DNA of 64,000 nt from Pseudopyrenochaeta lycopersici. Lineage: Eukaryota > Ascomycota > Dothideomycetes > Pleosporales > Pseudopyrenochaetaceae. Below the pieces are notes generated by a model that worked only from the letters and a program-made list of their open reading frames with translations, did no database searches and was not told the DNA's origin. This document shows, in pieces, positions 36,551 through 49,083 of this stretch (position 1 is the stretch's first letter; every line of letters starts with the position of its first letter). The stretch spans positions 1,488,001-1,552,000 of the forward strand of contig NHZP01000010.1 of assembly GCA_003313425.1 (NCBI GenBank), in the 5' to 3' direction. A program made the position numbers and the translations under genes.

Positions 36551-37454
36551 ATCTAGTCACACCGTCACTTCGAAAGACAGACAATTGGGGAAGAGTGCGT
36601 AGGTAAACAATGAAAATCGAAGGGTACCTTAAAGAAGCGTGGACAACATCTCATAAGAAGGTGACAACTGTTGACTGCTGCCCCTTTTGTAAGTCAAACG
36701 GAAACTTCCGTGAACCTTGCAGCTGAAATAAGCCTTTTGCTGGGTTTGGGAAAACAAGGTTTCTAGCTGAAACTTAGGTGGAAAGCGAGTCGGTCATCCT
36801 GTCACCTCACTTCCCAAGACTTTTATCCCAAGCTATGTGTGTGGATCCACAATACCTATCCTGACGCAGAATCAATATCCTCTACAATGGCCTAGCTCGA
36901 TCCAAAAGCGCCTACATGCGCGCGCTCTCTGATTCATCGGCGACATAATACATTGACTGATGAAAACAGATTACGTTCGCGTTTTGATTTTAGAATGCTC
37001 CGTAGTCTTTCCTACTTTGTCTTTTAGGCGCGATTCCTAACAACACAGATGTTCTTTTTTTCAATTGGAGAATACAAACCTTGCAAAGTCATACACATAC
37101 ATCATGTACGAAGGCAAGGAAGCAGTCTCTACTTGGGTGTTGTAATATATATTTATCTTCTCTTCAGTCTTCGTATCTCTTCGCTCATATCTTATGTATG
37201 AGCTCCACTAGCACAATCACGTTCGTATGGTCATGAGTAAGCTGGACATCTTTAGGCGCAGCTCTCCGTTTCATTCCACATTAACTGGCCTGAAAGTAGG
37301 CGTGTCTAGACTAATTGCTATTGTCTTAACACATGTTTGATGGATTCTTATATTATAGCCTTGCAGATATGATTTGAACTGTATTCAAGTCCTAGTCAAA
37401 GAACACTTTTGTTCTGAGGCCGAATTGTGCGTGGAGCTCCCAATACGTAGGCCA
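36551..37454. other. intergenic, upstream of the permease gene
   Basis: Ordinary composition with no convincing coding region. It holds the permease promoter (left) and the 3' flank of the membrane-protein gene (right). Confidence 0.5.
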
Positions 37455-38739
37455 TTACAGAAATTCTTTAACTTTCAAACCAAAGTTATCCTTCTGAGAG
37501 ACCTCCCCGTCCATTGCAAGTTCTCTCTCGACATTCCAAGTCTTAGTCTGCCTGATAGTGGTGTTTAAAGAGCGCTCAGATTCAGTCTTATTTTTTTTCA
37601 AGGCCGGTGGCATTTGTTTCGTATTGCCACGTGATAAGTCGAGCAGCTCGTATGCTCTACCACTGCTGCCTTTGGAGTAGTTCTCCCCACGCCGCCGCGT
37701 GTCATCCATGCGCATCATACCACTGTCCAGGCTTTGCATGAACATCTTCGCGTAGGGGAGGGAATTTGTGACGATAGCTAGACTTTGAACGACCTGCTCA
37801 CATACGGTCGAACGCCAGAAACCGAGAGAGAGATCGTTTCGAACAGGTCCCGTGCTGTCTTGATGGAGAAAGACGAGTTGGACGATGATCGCAATTGAGA
37901 CACTATAGAGCATTAGCTTCTGAGATTCGCACTACCAGTGACTACCTATACCATATCCGACATGAAAAGATGCTAATGATCATTATTTTTCGCGCCCTTT
38001 TCAGTTGTAGTTTAAGTGCTATAAGAGATTCGAGCCCAATCAGGCCTACTTCAGTAACGATATTGAGCACAGAGACCGCATACCACCAACTAAGCTATTG
38101 CTGTTAGTCTCGCTGGGAAGCACATTTCCAACTCTACTCACTCGACTGAAGCATTTCCCAGACAGTTTATCCCATGGACGGGGCATCCCGCATCCGAAAG
38201 CGATGGAGAAAACTGATGCGATAGTCCATACAAGAGTGATTACTCCCAATATCATGTTGATCTGAAGATGAACAGCTTTTGGTGTCAAGGTTCTGATGAA
38301 TGCAACAATGACCAGTTTGGACATACATATCGACAGGATAAAAAGAATGGTTGCTGCATATTCAGCCTACAAATGGTCAGCGCAAAAAAAAAAATACAAT
38401 GTAATTCTGCTTCTACTTTAAACTGTGACTGAACCATCTCTCGACTAAGAGAATCTAATGGCTTTCCGAACCCCTTTACAGTTTGAATAGACACTGCCAG
38501 TGATTGCGCGGCGCAAAAGACCTGTGACAAATTATTTCCCCATGTCACTTCATGGGGCTCTTACTTACTAATGCGAGAAATCCAGCCATAAACTCCAAGC
38601 TCAGCGTTTTGGAGATGTACAACTTAAGACCTGCGTGCGCCAGGAACGCAAGTACACTAGTGGCCAAAGCCATCCAGGTGATAATCTGAACTATAGGCGT
38701 ACGATTCGTGGCACTAACAATAATCGGGTCGGAGCGCAT
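37455..38739 (-). CDS. fungal rhodopsin-domain 7-TM integral membrane protein
   Basis: Five exons (38739-38569, 38521-38417, 38366-38142, 38094 to about 37946, 37902-37455) give about 365 aa in frame. Introns are 43-50 bp. The donor of the last intron may be 6 bp further upstream (37951), giving 363 aa. The order of features matches the fungal rhodopsin-domain family (PF20684 type): GxGKPLxxLS after helix 2, AEYAATILFILSICMSKL, FSRLSWWYAVSVLNIVTE, then a helix with IAIIVQLVFLHQ. The final block, from CEQVVQSLAIVTNSLPYAKMFM to LDSGMMR, is also typical, as is the charged cytosolic tail. Despite the name, this family is not a retinal opsin and its function is mostly unknown. It may be a receptor-like membrane protein. 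Confidence 0.8.
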
Positions 38740-41542
38740 ATTTTAAAAGTGATAAGAAGCAAGGGAAATGCTTTGAAAATGCACAGCGTCGTGAAATATT
38801 TAATTAAATAACAACCGTCAGAGTCGGGGTTTGAAGACATATACTAGTTTATCATGGCTTAGCATGGAGGATACTTTAAACAAATACCGGTATCCCTGAT
38901 ACTGCAACATACTGTTGCAGAACGCCACGACCTGGAAATCTTAAAGTAATCTGCTGAAAGAGTTTCAGCATGGAATATTGACAAAATATAACGGGGGAAA
39001 TTTAATCAGCGAATAATGTGGAGGAAAAACTCTCGCACAGTCCACCAAATGAAAGTATTACGGAGCTTCCCGCTAGCTGGATTTTTAAGAACCGATAGGA
39101 GGGAAGCACAGCCATAATCGTAAGAGGGGTCTAGAATAGTTCGAGTCATATGATTATCCAATGCCTATTCATGAGCTCTGGGAAACGCCTTGCTACCTCC
39201 ATGGATGTCGGTTTTACTATTCACAGGATCAAAGAAGGGCCTCATACGCATTGTTGTCTAATGGTTGAACTAGAGATTTTTGCTATCACGGCATAGCAGC
39301 TTTGAATCGATGAATAATTGCAACTGAGTTATGCACACCCAGTCGGCCAACCATAATTTCTGCTTTGATGCCACGCTATCCCCCTTTCCTATGAGCGGGT
39401 TGCTAGTGCCAAACGTGCGCGTGCTCACACAAGTTAGGAATTGGCGTATCTCTCCTCTCCGCTCTCACTTCTATCGGAATGGAAACAAGTCAGGATATGC
39501 GCCTACACTCTTCAATAAGTTTCTTGCATGCAAAAAACTCCTTCAGCTCAACGTCTCTCTAATCTTTCAGTAGTAATCATATTCGTCCGCTTCGTATATC
39601 ACTACATTTCGAATAGAAGTCTAGAAACCCGCACACGTTGACGACCATTAACAACTGATATAGCTTCCCAAATGTGACGTCCAGCTTTACTTGGCATCTG
39701 CTTTGTTCTCTAAAAAATATGCAGAAGAAAGAGAATACACAGAGATAGAGTTCAATCCTTTTATGCCGGGTACTGTTTATACCGCTAAAAGAGACTTTAT
39801 GCGGCCCCGCCAAAGTTTATTCTTCAAAGCCTTCTTCGCTAACATATGATAAGTTCCCTCAAGTTATGGACGAACATGCCCACAAAAAGATCTAGCTGTC
39901 GCTATGGCTTTCAATAATACTAGCACGAGCTGTAACTCGTTAACCATCATAACTTCGAGGTCAAATAGGAATAAATAGGGTATTAACAGGATTAACCTGC
40001 CCTAGGGAAGTTTGTTGGGAAGTGATATGATCGCAAGCGGCGACATTCAGCCTGCTGGTTCCATTCTACATCAAGCCTCTGCCCCCAGCTCGGCTCGCAA
40101 GTTGGCGGCGCATGTACAGTCCCAACCACTCTGAACGATTAACTTGCAAGTTTGCGGAACTTTCCCTGTGCCGTCTTTGCGAATACTTGTGGCGCACGGC
40201 TGCGGGTTCTGGAAGTGTCCTAAATCGAGTGCCGGACTTCGTCGGGCGAAAAGTTGTGGACTGGTACATCTCTGCAGCGAGAGATGACAGGCCAATTCTA
40301 TACCTGGGAGAGTCATTGGCAGCCAATATGTGCCACAATAGCTGGTAAAAAGATCAGCTGAAACACTTTCGAAAGGACATGAAGCTGTTGGTTCGACAGA
40401 CCCTGCCTCTGCGGCGCTTCTAGCGCTGTGCGACCTGCACGCCCACAACTTGGCGTCCTTATATCCCTTTCCTTTCTCTGCACAAGCTTTGGAGGCTATA
40501 CCGTCAATATTTCATGATTCCCCGGAACATACTAAAGACGCGCATGTGAGTCGCGAAGAAACCTAATGCACAACCGATGTAAGTAACTAGCTTCTATCAG
40601 TACGCAGGGGTTATAGTATTCGGCGGGGCATAATTTGGGCTAGGATTACGGTATGTGGATCTACAATTGACGAGGAACGGTGAAATAGTGCTAAGACACT
40701 GCACTCATTGCATTAGGTTATGCAGAAAGAGAATAAAAACGCAATTGCGGAGTTTGCCATATCCAAGGTGCTCGGACCCCCACAACTCTGGTTCGGCAAA
40801 AGCCTCCCCTCGGATACAACACCATCATTAGTCTTTCATTCAACTCCATACCGGTCCCGAACGTTCTTGTACCCAGGAAGATTACTATCCGCAAGTGTGA
40901 CAGCATGTCGATCATTCTACGCAGCCTTGCAGAGACGCGATAGGGATTGCCATTTGGCTCAGAGGCGGGGCTCGGTTAGTCCGGACGCAACAGGCCTACG
41001 AAAACATCAACCTGTCCCTGTGGCGTGCCTTATTGCTCATGAAGGATCCGAGTTGCACAACCAGGTGTTCACACAGGATCCATGGAAAATTTACGGACTT
41101 TGACGATCTGATTTAATACGTTCTTCAAACGTAAGGCCCATGATCGCCCACAACCCATTTTGAAGCCAAGAGTTAGAAAGCTTCAGAGCAGCACTCCCAT
41201 CACGTGAAGACATCAAACAGATTACCCCAGAAGTAACTCAACCAAAGTCTATTTCCGCATTCGAACCTCGAATTTGACGGTATTGACTTGATCTGTGGTT
41301 AAGCCTATTTGAGGTCTGTATCAAAGCGACAGGATTCAGTCTTAGCTCCCCAGAGCCTGCATTGGGTTCAGAGCGCTGTTCGGCAAACTAAACACCTTGT
41401 CTCAAGCCTCTAGAATGCATGGGAAGACGTCAAATCATTGAGCATGGCATGTTGTTTGGACCAATGTCTAAGAAGGCTAGACGCACGAGAATTTTGCCCC
41501 TACAAAGACACAGCTAACTATCTGCGCTGACTCTCATTTCAA
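38740..41542. other. long intergenic region, no recognised gene
   Basis: About 2.8 kb of ordinary composition. Several open frames of 60-127 codons on both strands overlap one another (for example around 40070-40450 and 40720-41100). None shows a domain, codon pattern or splice structure that supports a gene. A decayed gene cannot be excluded. Confidence 0.45.
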
Positions 41543-43541
41543 CTAGAACACAAGTGGTAGAAGAATTTGAGATGGATACTTTTCGCCTGTGTGGACGACA
41601 TGAGTTCCCTTGTTGTAATTTTGTATCGAGTGGATGAGATTCGGCCATTCGTGCAAATGGTGGTCGTGCCCTTTCACTTCCAGACGCATGGATTCACCAT
41701 CCTCAAATGCGATCCCTGTTGGCCAAATAGGGATGTTAAGCTCTACTACCGTTCCGCAGGGTACCTTTTCTTCCTTATCATAGGGAAGCCATAGTTCCGT
41801 TGGCACTTGTCGATCCCGTTGTTTATTTGAAAGCATAGGATCTTGACTAAGACGACGTTTAGACGCACGCAAACGACCAGTAGGGCCATTGTGCTTGTAC
41901 AAATTGAGGTCGTCGACCTGATCGAAGGAGGTACCATGCGGCTGCTTATCCAGGGGAACGTTTAGGCTTAACAAAGGCTTTCCATCCTTGTCAAGCTTGC
42001 GTATAATAACATAAACATCCATGTCATCATTATCCTCTGTAGACATAAATAACTTTACCTTAGACGGTCCAAGGATCTCTGTGTACTTATCAAACGTGTA
42101 GGTAAAATGTACACCGTCGTCTTCCAGTTGAGTAGCAGTGTAAGACGCTGTTGCATGCTTTTGAGACAATTGATAGGAGAGACTTCCTTTGCCAGAATCA
42201 AGATACATAGTATGGTACTCAGTACGAGCAGGCGGATAGTCGTCTTCAGGCCGGTGGGTAATAGGAGGACGATCCCCAAAGCGTAGGAGGGAGACTCGAA
42301 CCTTCGGAGTGTTCTCCCATCCGTTGTTCTTGCCCAAAAGATAGTGGTCGAGAAATCTCTGGAGATCATCGTTATTGTCTGGCTGATAAAGATCATGCCA
42401 TTCCTGAGTTGCATGGATGCGAAGCCTAGAGTCTTAGCTACGCCAGAACAGCAGGTGAAGGTCTTACCACTTGTCCTTCGATGACGCATACTTCCAGCCC
42501 CTGAACGAGCCTTCTGTATGAAGACCTGTCGAATAACTCATGAGCGCATAAATCGGAACATCAATCTTTGTGACATCCGGGTTCTTGTCTTCCCAATATG
42601 CGTTCATGTGAGGATACTTGCTGAGCATGCCCGCGATGTCCTCATAGTTACCAGTTCCTAGTAAGAGTGGGTAATTAGGCCATTGACTTGCTAATATTCT
42701 ATAGAGATGAACATGCCTTGCATCGTGGCCGACAGTAGCCCCCAAAAACTCGAGTCAGGAATGCCACCTCGACAGAGAGTTTGGCGATAAAAGTCACCGG
42801 CGCCCTCCCAGGGAGCAATGGCCTTCAGATGAGGTGGTTTCTCAGCAGCGATGAACCTGTTGTATAATCAGACACCAATATCTGTCTCCCTAGGCTAGTG
42901 AAATCATATACCATTGCATGATGCCAAGCCAGGAGTTTCCGACAGTGGCAACATTTTCGTTGCTCCATGGCTGCTTGGCAGTCCACTCGATGAGATCATA
43001 GCCATCTTGTGCTTCCTAGAGCTGTATTCAGCTGCTGTGTATTTCTCGGATGGTCTAAAAAGTGACAGACCTGAGTACCAAATTGATACATATCACCCTC
43101 AGAATGGAAAGTGCCTCTGGCATCGGCCTGAACCACGGCATATCCACGAGCACACCAATCCGCCGGGTCTGGCGCCTCAAACTTCTCTAATCCACTGGTT
43201 TGAGTAGCAGGGACGCCAATATAGGCGTAATCTCTGGTATGTATAAGACCAGTACCAGTTTTTCCATATGGACTCCAGGGAACTAGGGCTGGCAGGCGCT
43301 TGTGCTCCTTGGAAGCGGGACGGAATATATCAACACGAAGGATCGTCCCGTCTCGCATCTCTACGGGAACATCCTTATCCCATATAAGGGCCTCGCGTAA
43401 GGGAAGGCGAGAGAACCCTTGTCTCCAGCCCCTGGGCAGAAGGACACGTTTGTTCGGCTCGTACTCGGTCCATATGTTCCCAAAAGTGCGCCTTGTGGGC
43501 AGGAAGGGAACTTCGAATCCCTTGATATTATGGGTAGTCAT
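41543..43541 (-). CDS. S15/CocE-type alpha/beta hydrolase
   Basis: Five exons (43541-43071, 43015-42912, 42856-42717, 42657-42468, 42425-41543) give 595 aa in frame. The family (X-Pro dipeptidyl peptidase S15, CocE/NonD) hydrolyses acyl esters or amides. The nucleophile motif is GNSWLG in exon 2, preceded by the usual DGYDLIEWTAKQPWSNENV. DARGTFHSEG is at the end of exon 1, and ALMSYSTGLHTEGSFRGW and HATQEWHDLYQP follow. The C-terminal half is the jelly-roll X-Pro dipeptidyl-peptidase C domain, with GPSKVKLFMST and the catalytic-His region near GHDHHLHEW. Intron 3 (42658-42716) appears to use a GC donor (GCATGT...CTAG). With it the reading becomes MQGTGNYEDIAGML, as in relatives. In the cluster it could hydrolyse an ester made by the BVMO. 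Confidence 0.88.
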
Positions 43542-44528
43542 TTTGAGATTGAATTGTTAGGAATGATATATGAAGATGAAAGGATTTGCAAACGATGCAA
43601 ACGTTGGCTCAGTATATTACTACAATAATCGGCGACAAGCCAAGGTTTTTAAACTATCGCCCTCGGTGTTGACCTAGAGCCCGATGTGTCCAAACGTGCC
43701 TTCTGTCCGAAATGATAGTAACTAACCTCAGTCTTGATACTAATGCACTAGTGGGTCAATCGACGCGAGCTGGCCTATGCAAACATGATGCACTACGCCC
43801 AATAAGGAAATCATGTTCGCCAAGCTAATGCCACCCTCATGAATTTCATATCTTGGCAGTTTTCACTTTCGCTGGTTCACGAGAAATCCTAGTATCCGGG
43901 TTTTATATCAATCTAACTAGTCAAACGGACGAGCTGCGGTGGCTTTAGAGCTAATTCGAGGTTGCTGCAAGTGTTCAAGCCCTAGCACACAACAGAAGAC
44001 TGCTAATGCCTGATACGAGATGGGTTGATGAGGAGCGAATGTATGCTCAGGCTGAAGTCTAACGTGTTCCACCAGAAGCGACCAGCGTCGTAAAATTATT
44101 GCAGGGGCAGTATCTTAACTATCTAAGATTGCTGGGATAAGCGTAAGTTGGATGCGCATATCTAGAAGAAAGTACACTTAACCCGAGTTTATATAATGCC
44201 CACAAAGGCTTAAACGCGCGCTCTACGCAAGTATAGTATGTATTAACCGCTTAACAATAGTGCCTGTACGTGACTAAAACGCGAAAGAGCTACGTAGCAA
44301 TGTATTTATTATTTACTTCGTACGTTGTAGTTTGGTAGAACGGATTCACTGCGCTAATTGTAGTGGGGCTATCAGCTCGCTTGTATTATTTACTCGCTTG
44401 TAGAATGCGTTACCCCGCAATGCGGTTCCACATTTCTCCACTTCTCATCTTAGCTTCGTAGAATAACTTTCTAAGCAGCCGGGGTACCGTGAATTCCGGG
44501 GCTGTTATTATCCACTCATCTGTGTCAA
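43542..44528. promoter_or_regulatory. divergent promoter region, hydrolase (left) and transcription factor (right)
   Basis: About 1 kb between two genes transcribed away from each other. It includes an AT-rich stretch (about 44200-44340) and CCG/CGG triplets near 44479-44505 that could suit a Zn2Cys6 factor. No site can be assigned with confidence. Confidence 0.35.
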
Positions 44529-46953
44529 ATGCCAACAGCGTGCCCGAGACTTAAGCGGAAGTTCACGGAACGACGCCACGGGTTCCATACGGTCCGGGTA
44601 ACTGGCGAGGAGTATAACACCGGTGACATCCGCCCACTCGAGCATTTAGATGACAGCTTATCCTTCCAGAACTGCAATTTCAAAAACGATACAATGGATC
44701 GAACAGCAGACCATACGTGTCCTATCTGTTCCTTAACCTTTACACGCAGTAGCCACCTCCAACGACATTACGATACTCGTAGGATAGGGACTTGAATTTT
44801 TTTCGCATGTGAGCTTATGGCTAATTTCCCTCAGATATTGCCCATAAAGCGTGGAAATGTGATTTCTGCGCGTCACATTTCAAGCGTAGGTGAGTCTACA
44901 CATTTCCGATGTCGTTGTACGCAAATAACTTCTGGGTGTAGCGACGCTCTACGCAAGCACTGGAAAACTTGTTCACTACGAAAGCTACTTGGAGAGGCCA
45001 TACCAGCACAGCTACCACCGGGACGGAGAAGACGATCTTGCGATCGCTGCGCTGCCAATAAACAAGGTTGCGATCAAGTTCTCCCATGCGGTAACTGCGC
45101 CGCAAAATCCTATGCATGCTCGTACGAACGAGCATCTAGTATCAACACTAGTTGGAACAGTACCACAAGCCTCTTGGATGTTGAGACTTGGAATTTCCAA
45201 TTGAGTCCGATTGGGTTTGGCAATTTTCCAGCTGAGCTATCTAACAACCGTAATGAACAACGATTTCGTATAGACTATGGCCGGCGTAGTGAAAACACGT
45301 ACGATAGGTCTCAGCCCAGTCATTTACAAATTGGTTTCATTGTCCAGCTCACAAATTGCTCCGGCCTCTATCACGTCTTCAATTACACTACACCGGATGA
45401 ACGCGCCCAAAGCTCAATTGAAAGCAATCCGTTCGATTCGATGATCGACTGGCAAAATCCACAGTGGCTCGATGCAGGCATAGAATCCTTCAATGATCCG
45501 AATAACTCTAGTTTCATTGAAACATCTCGAATGGGTTCCTGGATCTCTCATCCCTTGTTCTCGCAGTCCACAGCACTTTGGAGTACCATACAAGGAACCC
45601 CATTGTTCAGGTCCTCGGCGCCTACTGCACTAGATGCACAATGTACGCAGGATCACTCATATATCGAATTTTTTAATCCGTTCAAGCTAGAGAAATATCT
45701 TCGGCTATTCTGGAGCCGATGGTCTCTTCATTGCCCTATTATACACAAACCCAGTTTTGATGTTAACAAAACCCCAACCTTCATGATCCTCATCATAGTG
45801 TTGATAGGCTGTCTCATGTCGAACAATCCGGAAGACGCATCGAATGCGAGAAAATGGCTGGAAATTGCGGAATGGACAGTGTTTCAGCAGCTGAGCCTTT
45901 GGTCTACGTTCAAGCAGTCACCTGGAGAGGATTCTGAAACCCTATTACGCGATAGACTAAGGTTGTTACAAAGCGCGCTTCTCATCTGCACAGTGCAACA
46001 CTGGGAAGGTCTCAAGGAGTCCAAAGAAAGAATTCGAGATCAACGGTTCCCAGCTGTCGTTGCTGTAGGTTCCTAGAATCGTGCTGGTTGACACTTTACT
46101 TATAGAATTGATAGGCTGCAAGAAACCTTGGATTCGATCGAGCAAACCACAGTGCCGATCTTGATTTAGATCAGAAGTACATTGACTGGCCTCGATATGT
46201 GATTAATGAGGAGCTAATTAGGTGAGTGTTATGTTGCCTGATAGTGACCAATGTGCTGAGGTACTAATCTAGGACTTATACTTATATATTCCTCTTCGAT
46301 AATCAATATGCGATATTCCACGGTATACCGCCTCGAATTAAGCTCTCAGAGCTGGACATGCCTCTCCCTTATCCTGAGCCTTGTTTCAGGGCTTCTACCG
46401 GGGAAGAGCTTTTATTGATACTGCAAGAACTGGGAGATCAGCCTATCCGGAACAATACGATTCGCAATCTCGTTGAGCTACTCTGTTCCGAACATGACCG
46501 CCATAACAAGCTTCAAGACATGGCTGGTATGTCAGTTCTTGGTCTCGTAATATTAATCGTCGGTTAGTAAAACTTTTGAGCTGAAGAATAGACGCTCCAC
46601 AATAATTCTAACTCTACTCAGCCATCCAAGCCGCAATACTCTGTCAATCAATGTCTCTTTGTATCTCGCCATCTACGATTTCTGCGTTGCGCGGTAGCCT
46701 AAACAGATGGAACACAGCTTGGGAAAGGCGACTCAAGGTATCAACCAATCTGCTAGGATCTGATATATCTATATCTTTAGATGACCACTTGAACGCAGAT
46801 GGCTGGCTTCGACACGCTCCTGAATACTACCGGGTCGCAACACTCATGCTCGATAAAATGAGCTCTAACGTTGGAAAACCTAAATCTGGCAGGACAGTGG
46901 CATGCCCTTCCTCTGTAAGCCAATTGGAGGAGGTATTAGAACTGGTCATATAG
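44529..46953 (+). CDS. transcription factor with two C2H2 fingers, a Zn2Cys6 cluster and a fungal_trans domain
   Basis: Six exons (44529-44778, 44835-44889, 44942-46064, 46115-46221, 46273-46526, 46622-46953) give 706 codons in frame. The first finger is CPICSLTFTRSSHLQRHYDTH and the second, split over introns 1 and 2, is CDFCASHFKRSDALRKHWKTC. The Zn2Cys6 cluster CDRCAANKQGCDQVLPCGNC follows directly. Further on are the fungal_trans features: HCPIIHKPSFDV, a helical region, NLGFDRANH, NEELIRTYTYIFLFDNQYAIFHGIPPRI and a tail with LRHAPEYYRVATLM. Factors of this double type often regulate neighbouring metabolic genes. The 3' end is less sure: the last exon may extend by splicing towards about 47112. 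It is divergent from the S15 hydrolase and upstream of the BVMO/cleavage oxygenase pair. Confidence 0.85.
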
Positions 46954-48098
46954 GGATTGCCATCCACGTCACCGAGATGACAGAGCTACAGAGCTTGGAA
47001 ACTAACATCGAAATCACTCAAGACACCTGTGCCGCCGATTTTGTGTCCGGAAACGGACTAATGCTAATATTCTTGAATCATGTCAGATTGAAGAGTCAAA
47101 AGTATCTGTTATAATAGGCGCGACATGTCCATATTTCTTAAGCCAAATGTCGAGTTTTTTTCGGTTACCAAGCCCAAAAGCAACGGTATTCTTCTCCTTA
47201 CTTGTAGAGTTTTGGAGAACAGTTGACAAAAAAACTACCAGATCAAACGGAGTGAGTCATCCAATCTACTTATTGGTCGACGGCGTTGCAACAAGGCATA
47301 GTTTGATCATGTTTGGAATGCGCTAAACTGCTTTCCGGAACCGGCACAACAGTCAACTGTCCCTTAGGATCAAACTAAATCTGCAAAGTTATTATCATTT
47401 GTAAACTGGATAACAACACGGTGGACGGATTTCTTTAACACGGTTGGCCCAAAGTCAAATGGTGTCGCTGGCAAGTCCCACCTAGTAGAAGCTTATTGGC
47501 TCAGGAATTAATTATTGCATGATAGCTGTCGCGAGGCACATAAAAGCACCTCTTCTTCTATAGTATATATATAATCTTATATCTACATATATATAATAGA
47601 CATGGATAATTATAACATACTCTCCTTATATCCGCGTCTCTTTGTTCTTTACATAAATATCACCGTTCGATAGTGACACACGTCTAGTGCAACAAATAGT
47701 TATAGAACTTCGGAGAATACGATTTTCTACGGTAATATTATGTTAAAGACGTTCAGTATGCTACAGAAGCTGTGCATGTTTAAGCAGAGTCCTAACGCAG
47801 GCGCAAAACCAACTTTGGAGAGGATCACTTGGAGGGTTCGCAATTGGGCATATACTATGAGCTCAGTCGAGAATAGGGGCGGGAAGGACCTGAGCACCAA
47901 TCGTCGGTAGTTCCCCTTTAGGAAATTTATGATCGTCGACAATTGAATTGATTTTGCTGTGCTTCCGTTGGCCAAACAGATTACACGTGAAGATATGGCT
48001 TTCTTCGCTAATTGATACATGCACTGTGTTAAATGGATGGTTCGGCCACGATCCAAATCCATTAGGGGGCTTGGGTGGCTATTGGATAATCGCCGGAT
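46954..48098. other. intergenic, with AT-rich patches
   Basis: The left part is the 3' flank of the transcription factor. Minus-strand open frames at 47727-48062 have no recognisable domain. This may be decayed transposon DNA linked to the hAT fossil to the right. Confidence 0.4.
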
Positions 48099-49083
48099 CT
48101 AAGCCAAACTGGTCTCGGAGGTTGACGGCACCGCACTATATTTGGTCTCTGAAGAGCGTGCTATCATGTCTATCATGCTGGCATGATACCAAGAGTATAG
48201 ACTTAGACATTGCACGGCTTGAATTATATCTTGCTCAAGATGATTACGACGCTTTGTAGCCATAAGTTCCATATGGCTGAAGACTGGTTCAGGCTTATCG
48301 CTCATTGCTGGGATAGATAGCATGTCAAACGCCCATCCGCGCAAGATGAGGATATTCATTCAAGCTAATTGTACCCCATTATTAAATTAGGCAGTTGTTA
48401 ATATTAATAATTGCTTAATCGCAGAACTAATCGCACTAATCCTAAAGAATAGCCCTGCAGGCATCTAAGAAGACCTTGCTAGGATATTGCTAATAATAAG
48501 TAACAACCCTGTGTAGCTCACGTTGCTTCTGTAGTAAGATAGCTTCTAATATAACTTATTATACTAAAGCCTATATTATAACTTAATATTAAACCTAGGA
48601 TTTCTTGCCTAATAAAAGGCTACGTATAACTTAAATAAAGTACTGTTACTATAAGGTATGTAGGAGAGTTCTTGCGTAATATTCTCTTATCTTGTTAAGC
48701 CTAAGTTTAATCTAAGTCTTAGAATGCTATTAGATATTAGGAGTTATGGCTGGCGCGTCCTTATAGCTGTCGTATGCTTTAGCAAGGTGCTTAACGATAC
48801 ACTTAAGGTCTAGCATGGTATTGAAGAGTCCACCAGTCTTGCCATCTCCCGGACGGCCTTGAAGGTCCATGCTAGCCTCCCAGCATGGTTCGAGGAGCTT
48901 CACATACTGGGTAAGGATAGTATAGTCTTCCTTGGCCAGTATATTCTGCGTGATTCCATTACGAGCCGCATGGAAACTGTTGCCATGTTTCTTGGTCTTC
49001 TTCTTTGGTGCGGCTTCCAGCTCAGTTTAGGTACGCGGTATAGAGTGGCCAGGCAGTCTATCCCCACTCGACTCCACAATAGT
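48099..49083 (-). pseudogene. hAT-family transposase fossil
   Basis: At 48359-48099 the minus strand encodes RGWAFDMLSIPAMSDKPEPVFS followed by RRNHLEQDIIQAVQCL, the hAT C-terminal dimerisation domain. At about 48985-48770 it encodes ILAKEDYTILTQYVKLLEPC, then EASMDLQGRPGDGKTGGLF, a central hAT segment. Between them (48360-48720) the DNA is AT-rich and full of stops. No terminal inverted repeats could be identified. It is a dead element lodged between the regulator and the BVMO. Confidence 0.65.

Noticed and set aside
37455..38739. A retinal-binding opsin coupled to the cleavage oxygenase
   Set aside because: The protein fits the fungal rhodopsin-domain family, which shares a name and 7-TM layout but not the microbial opsin motifs; no retinal Lys signature was seen.
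40720..41103. Plus-strand 127-codon frame
   Set aside because: No domain, no supporting splice or codon pattern, and an overlapping frame on the other strand is just as open.
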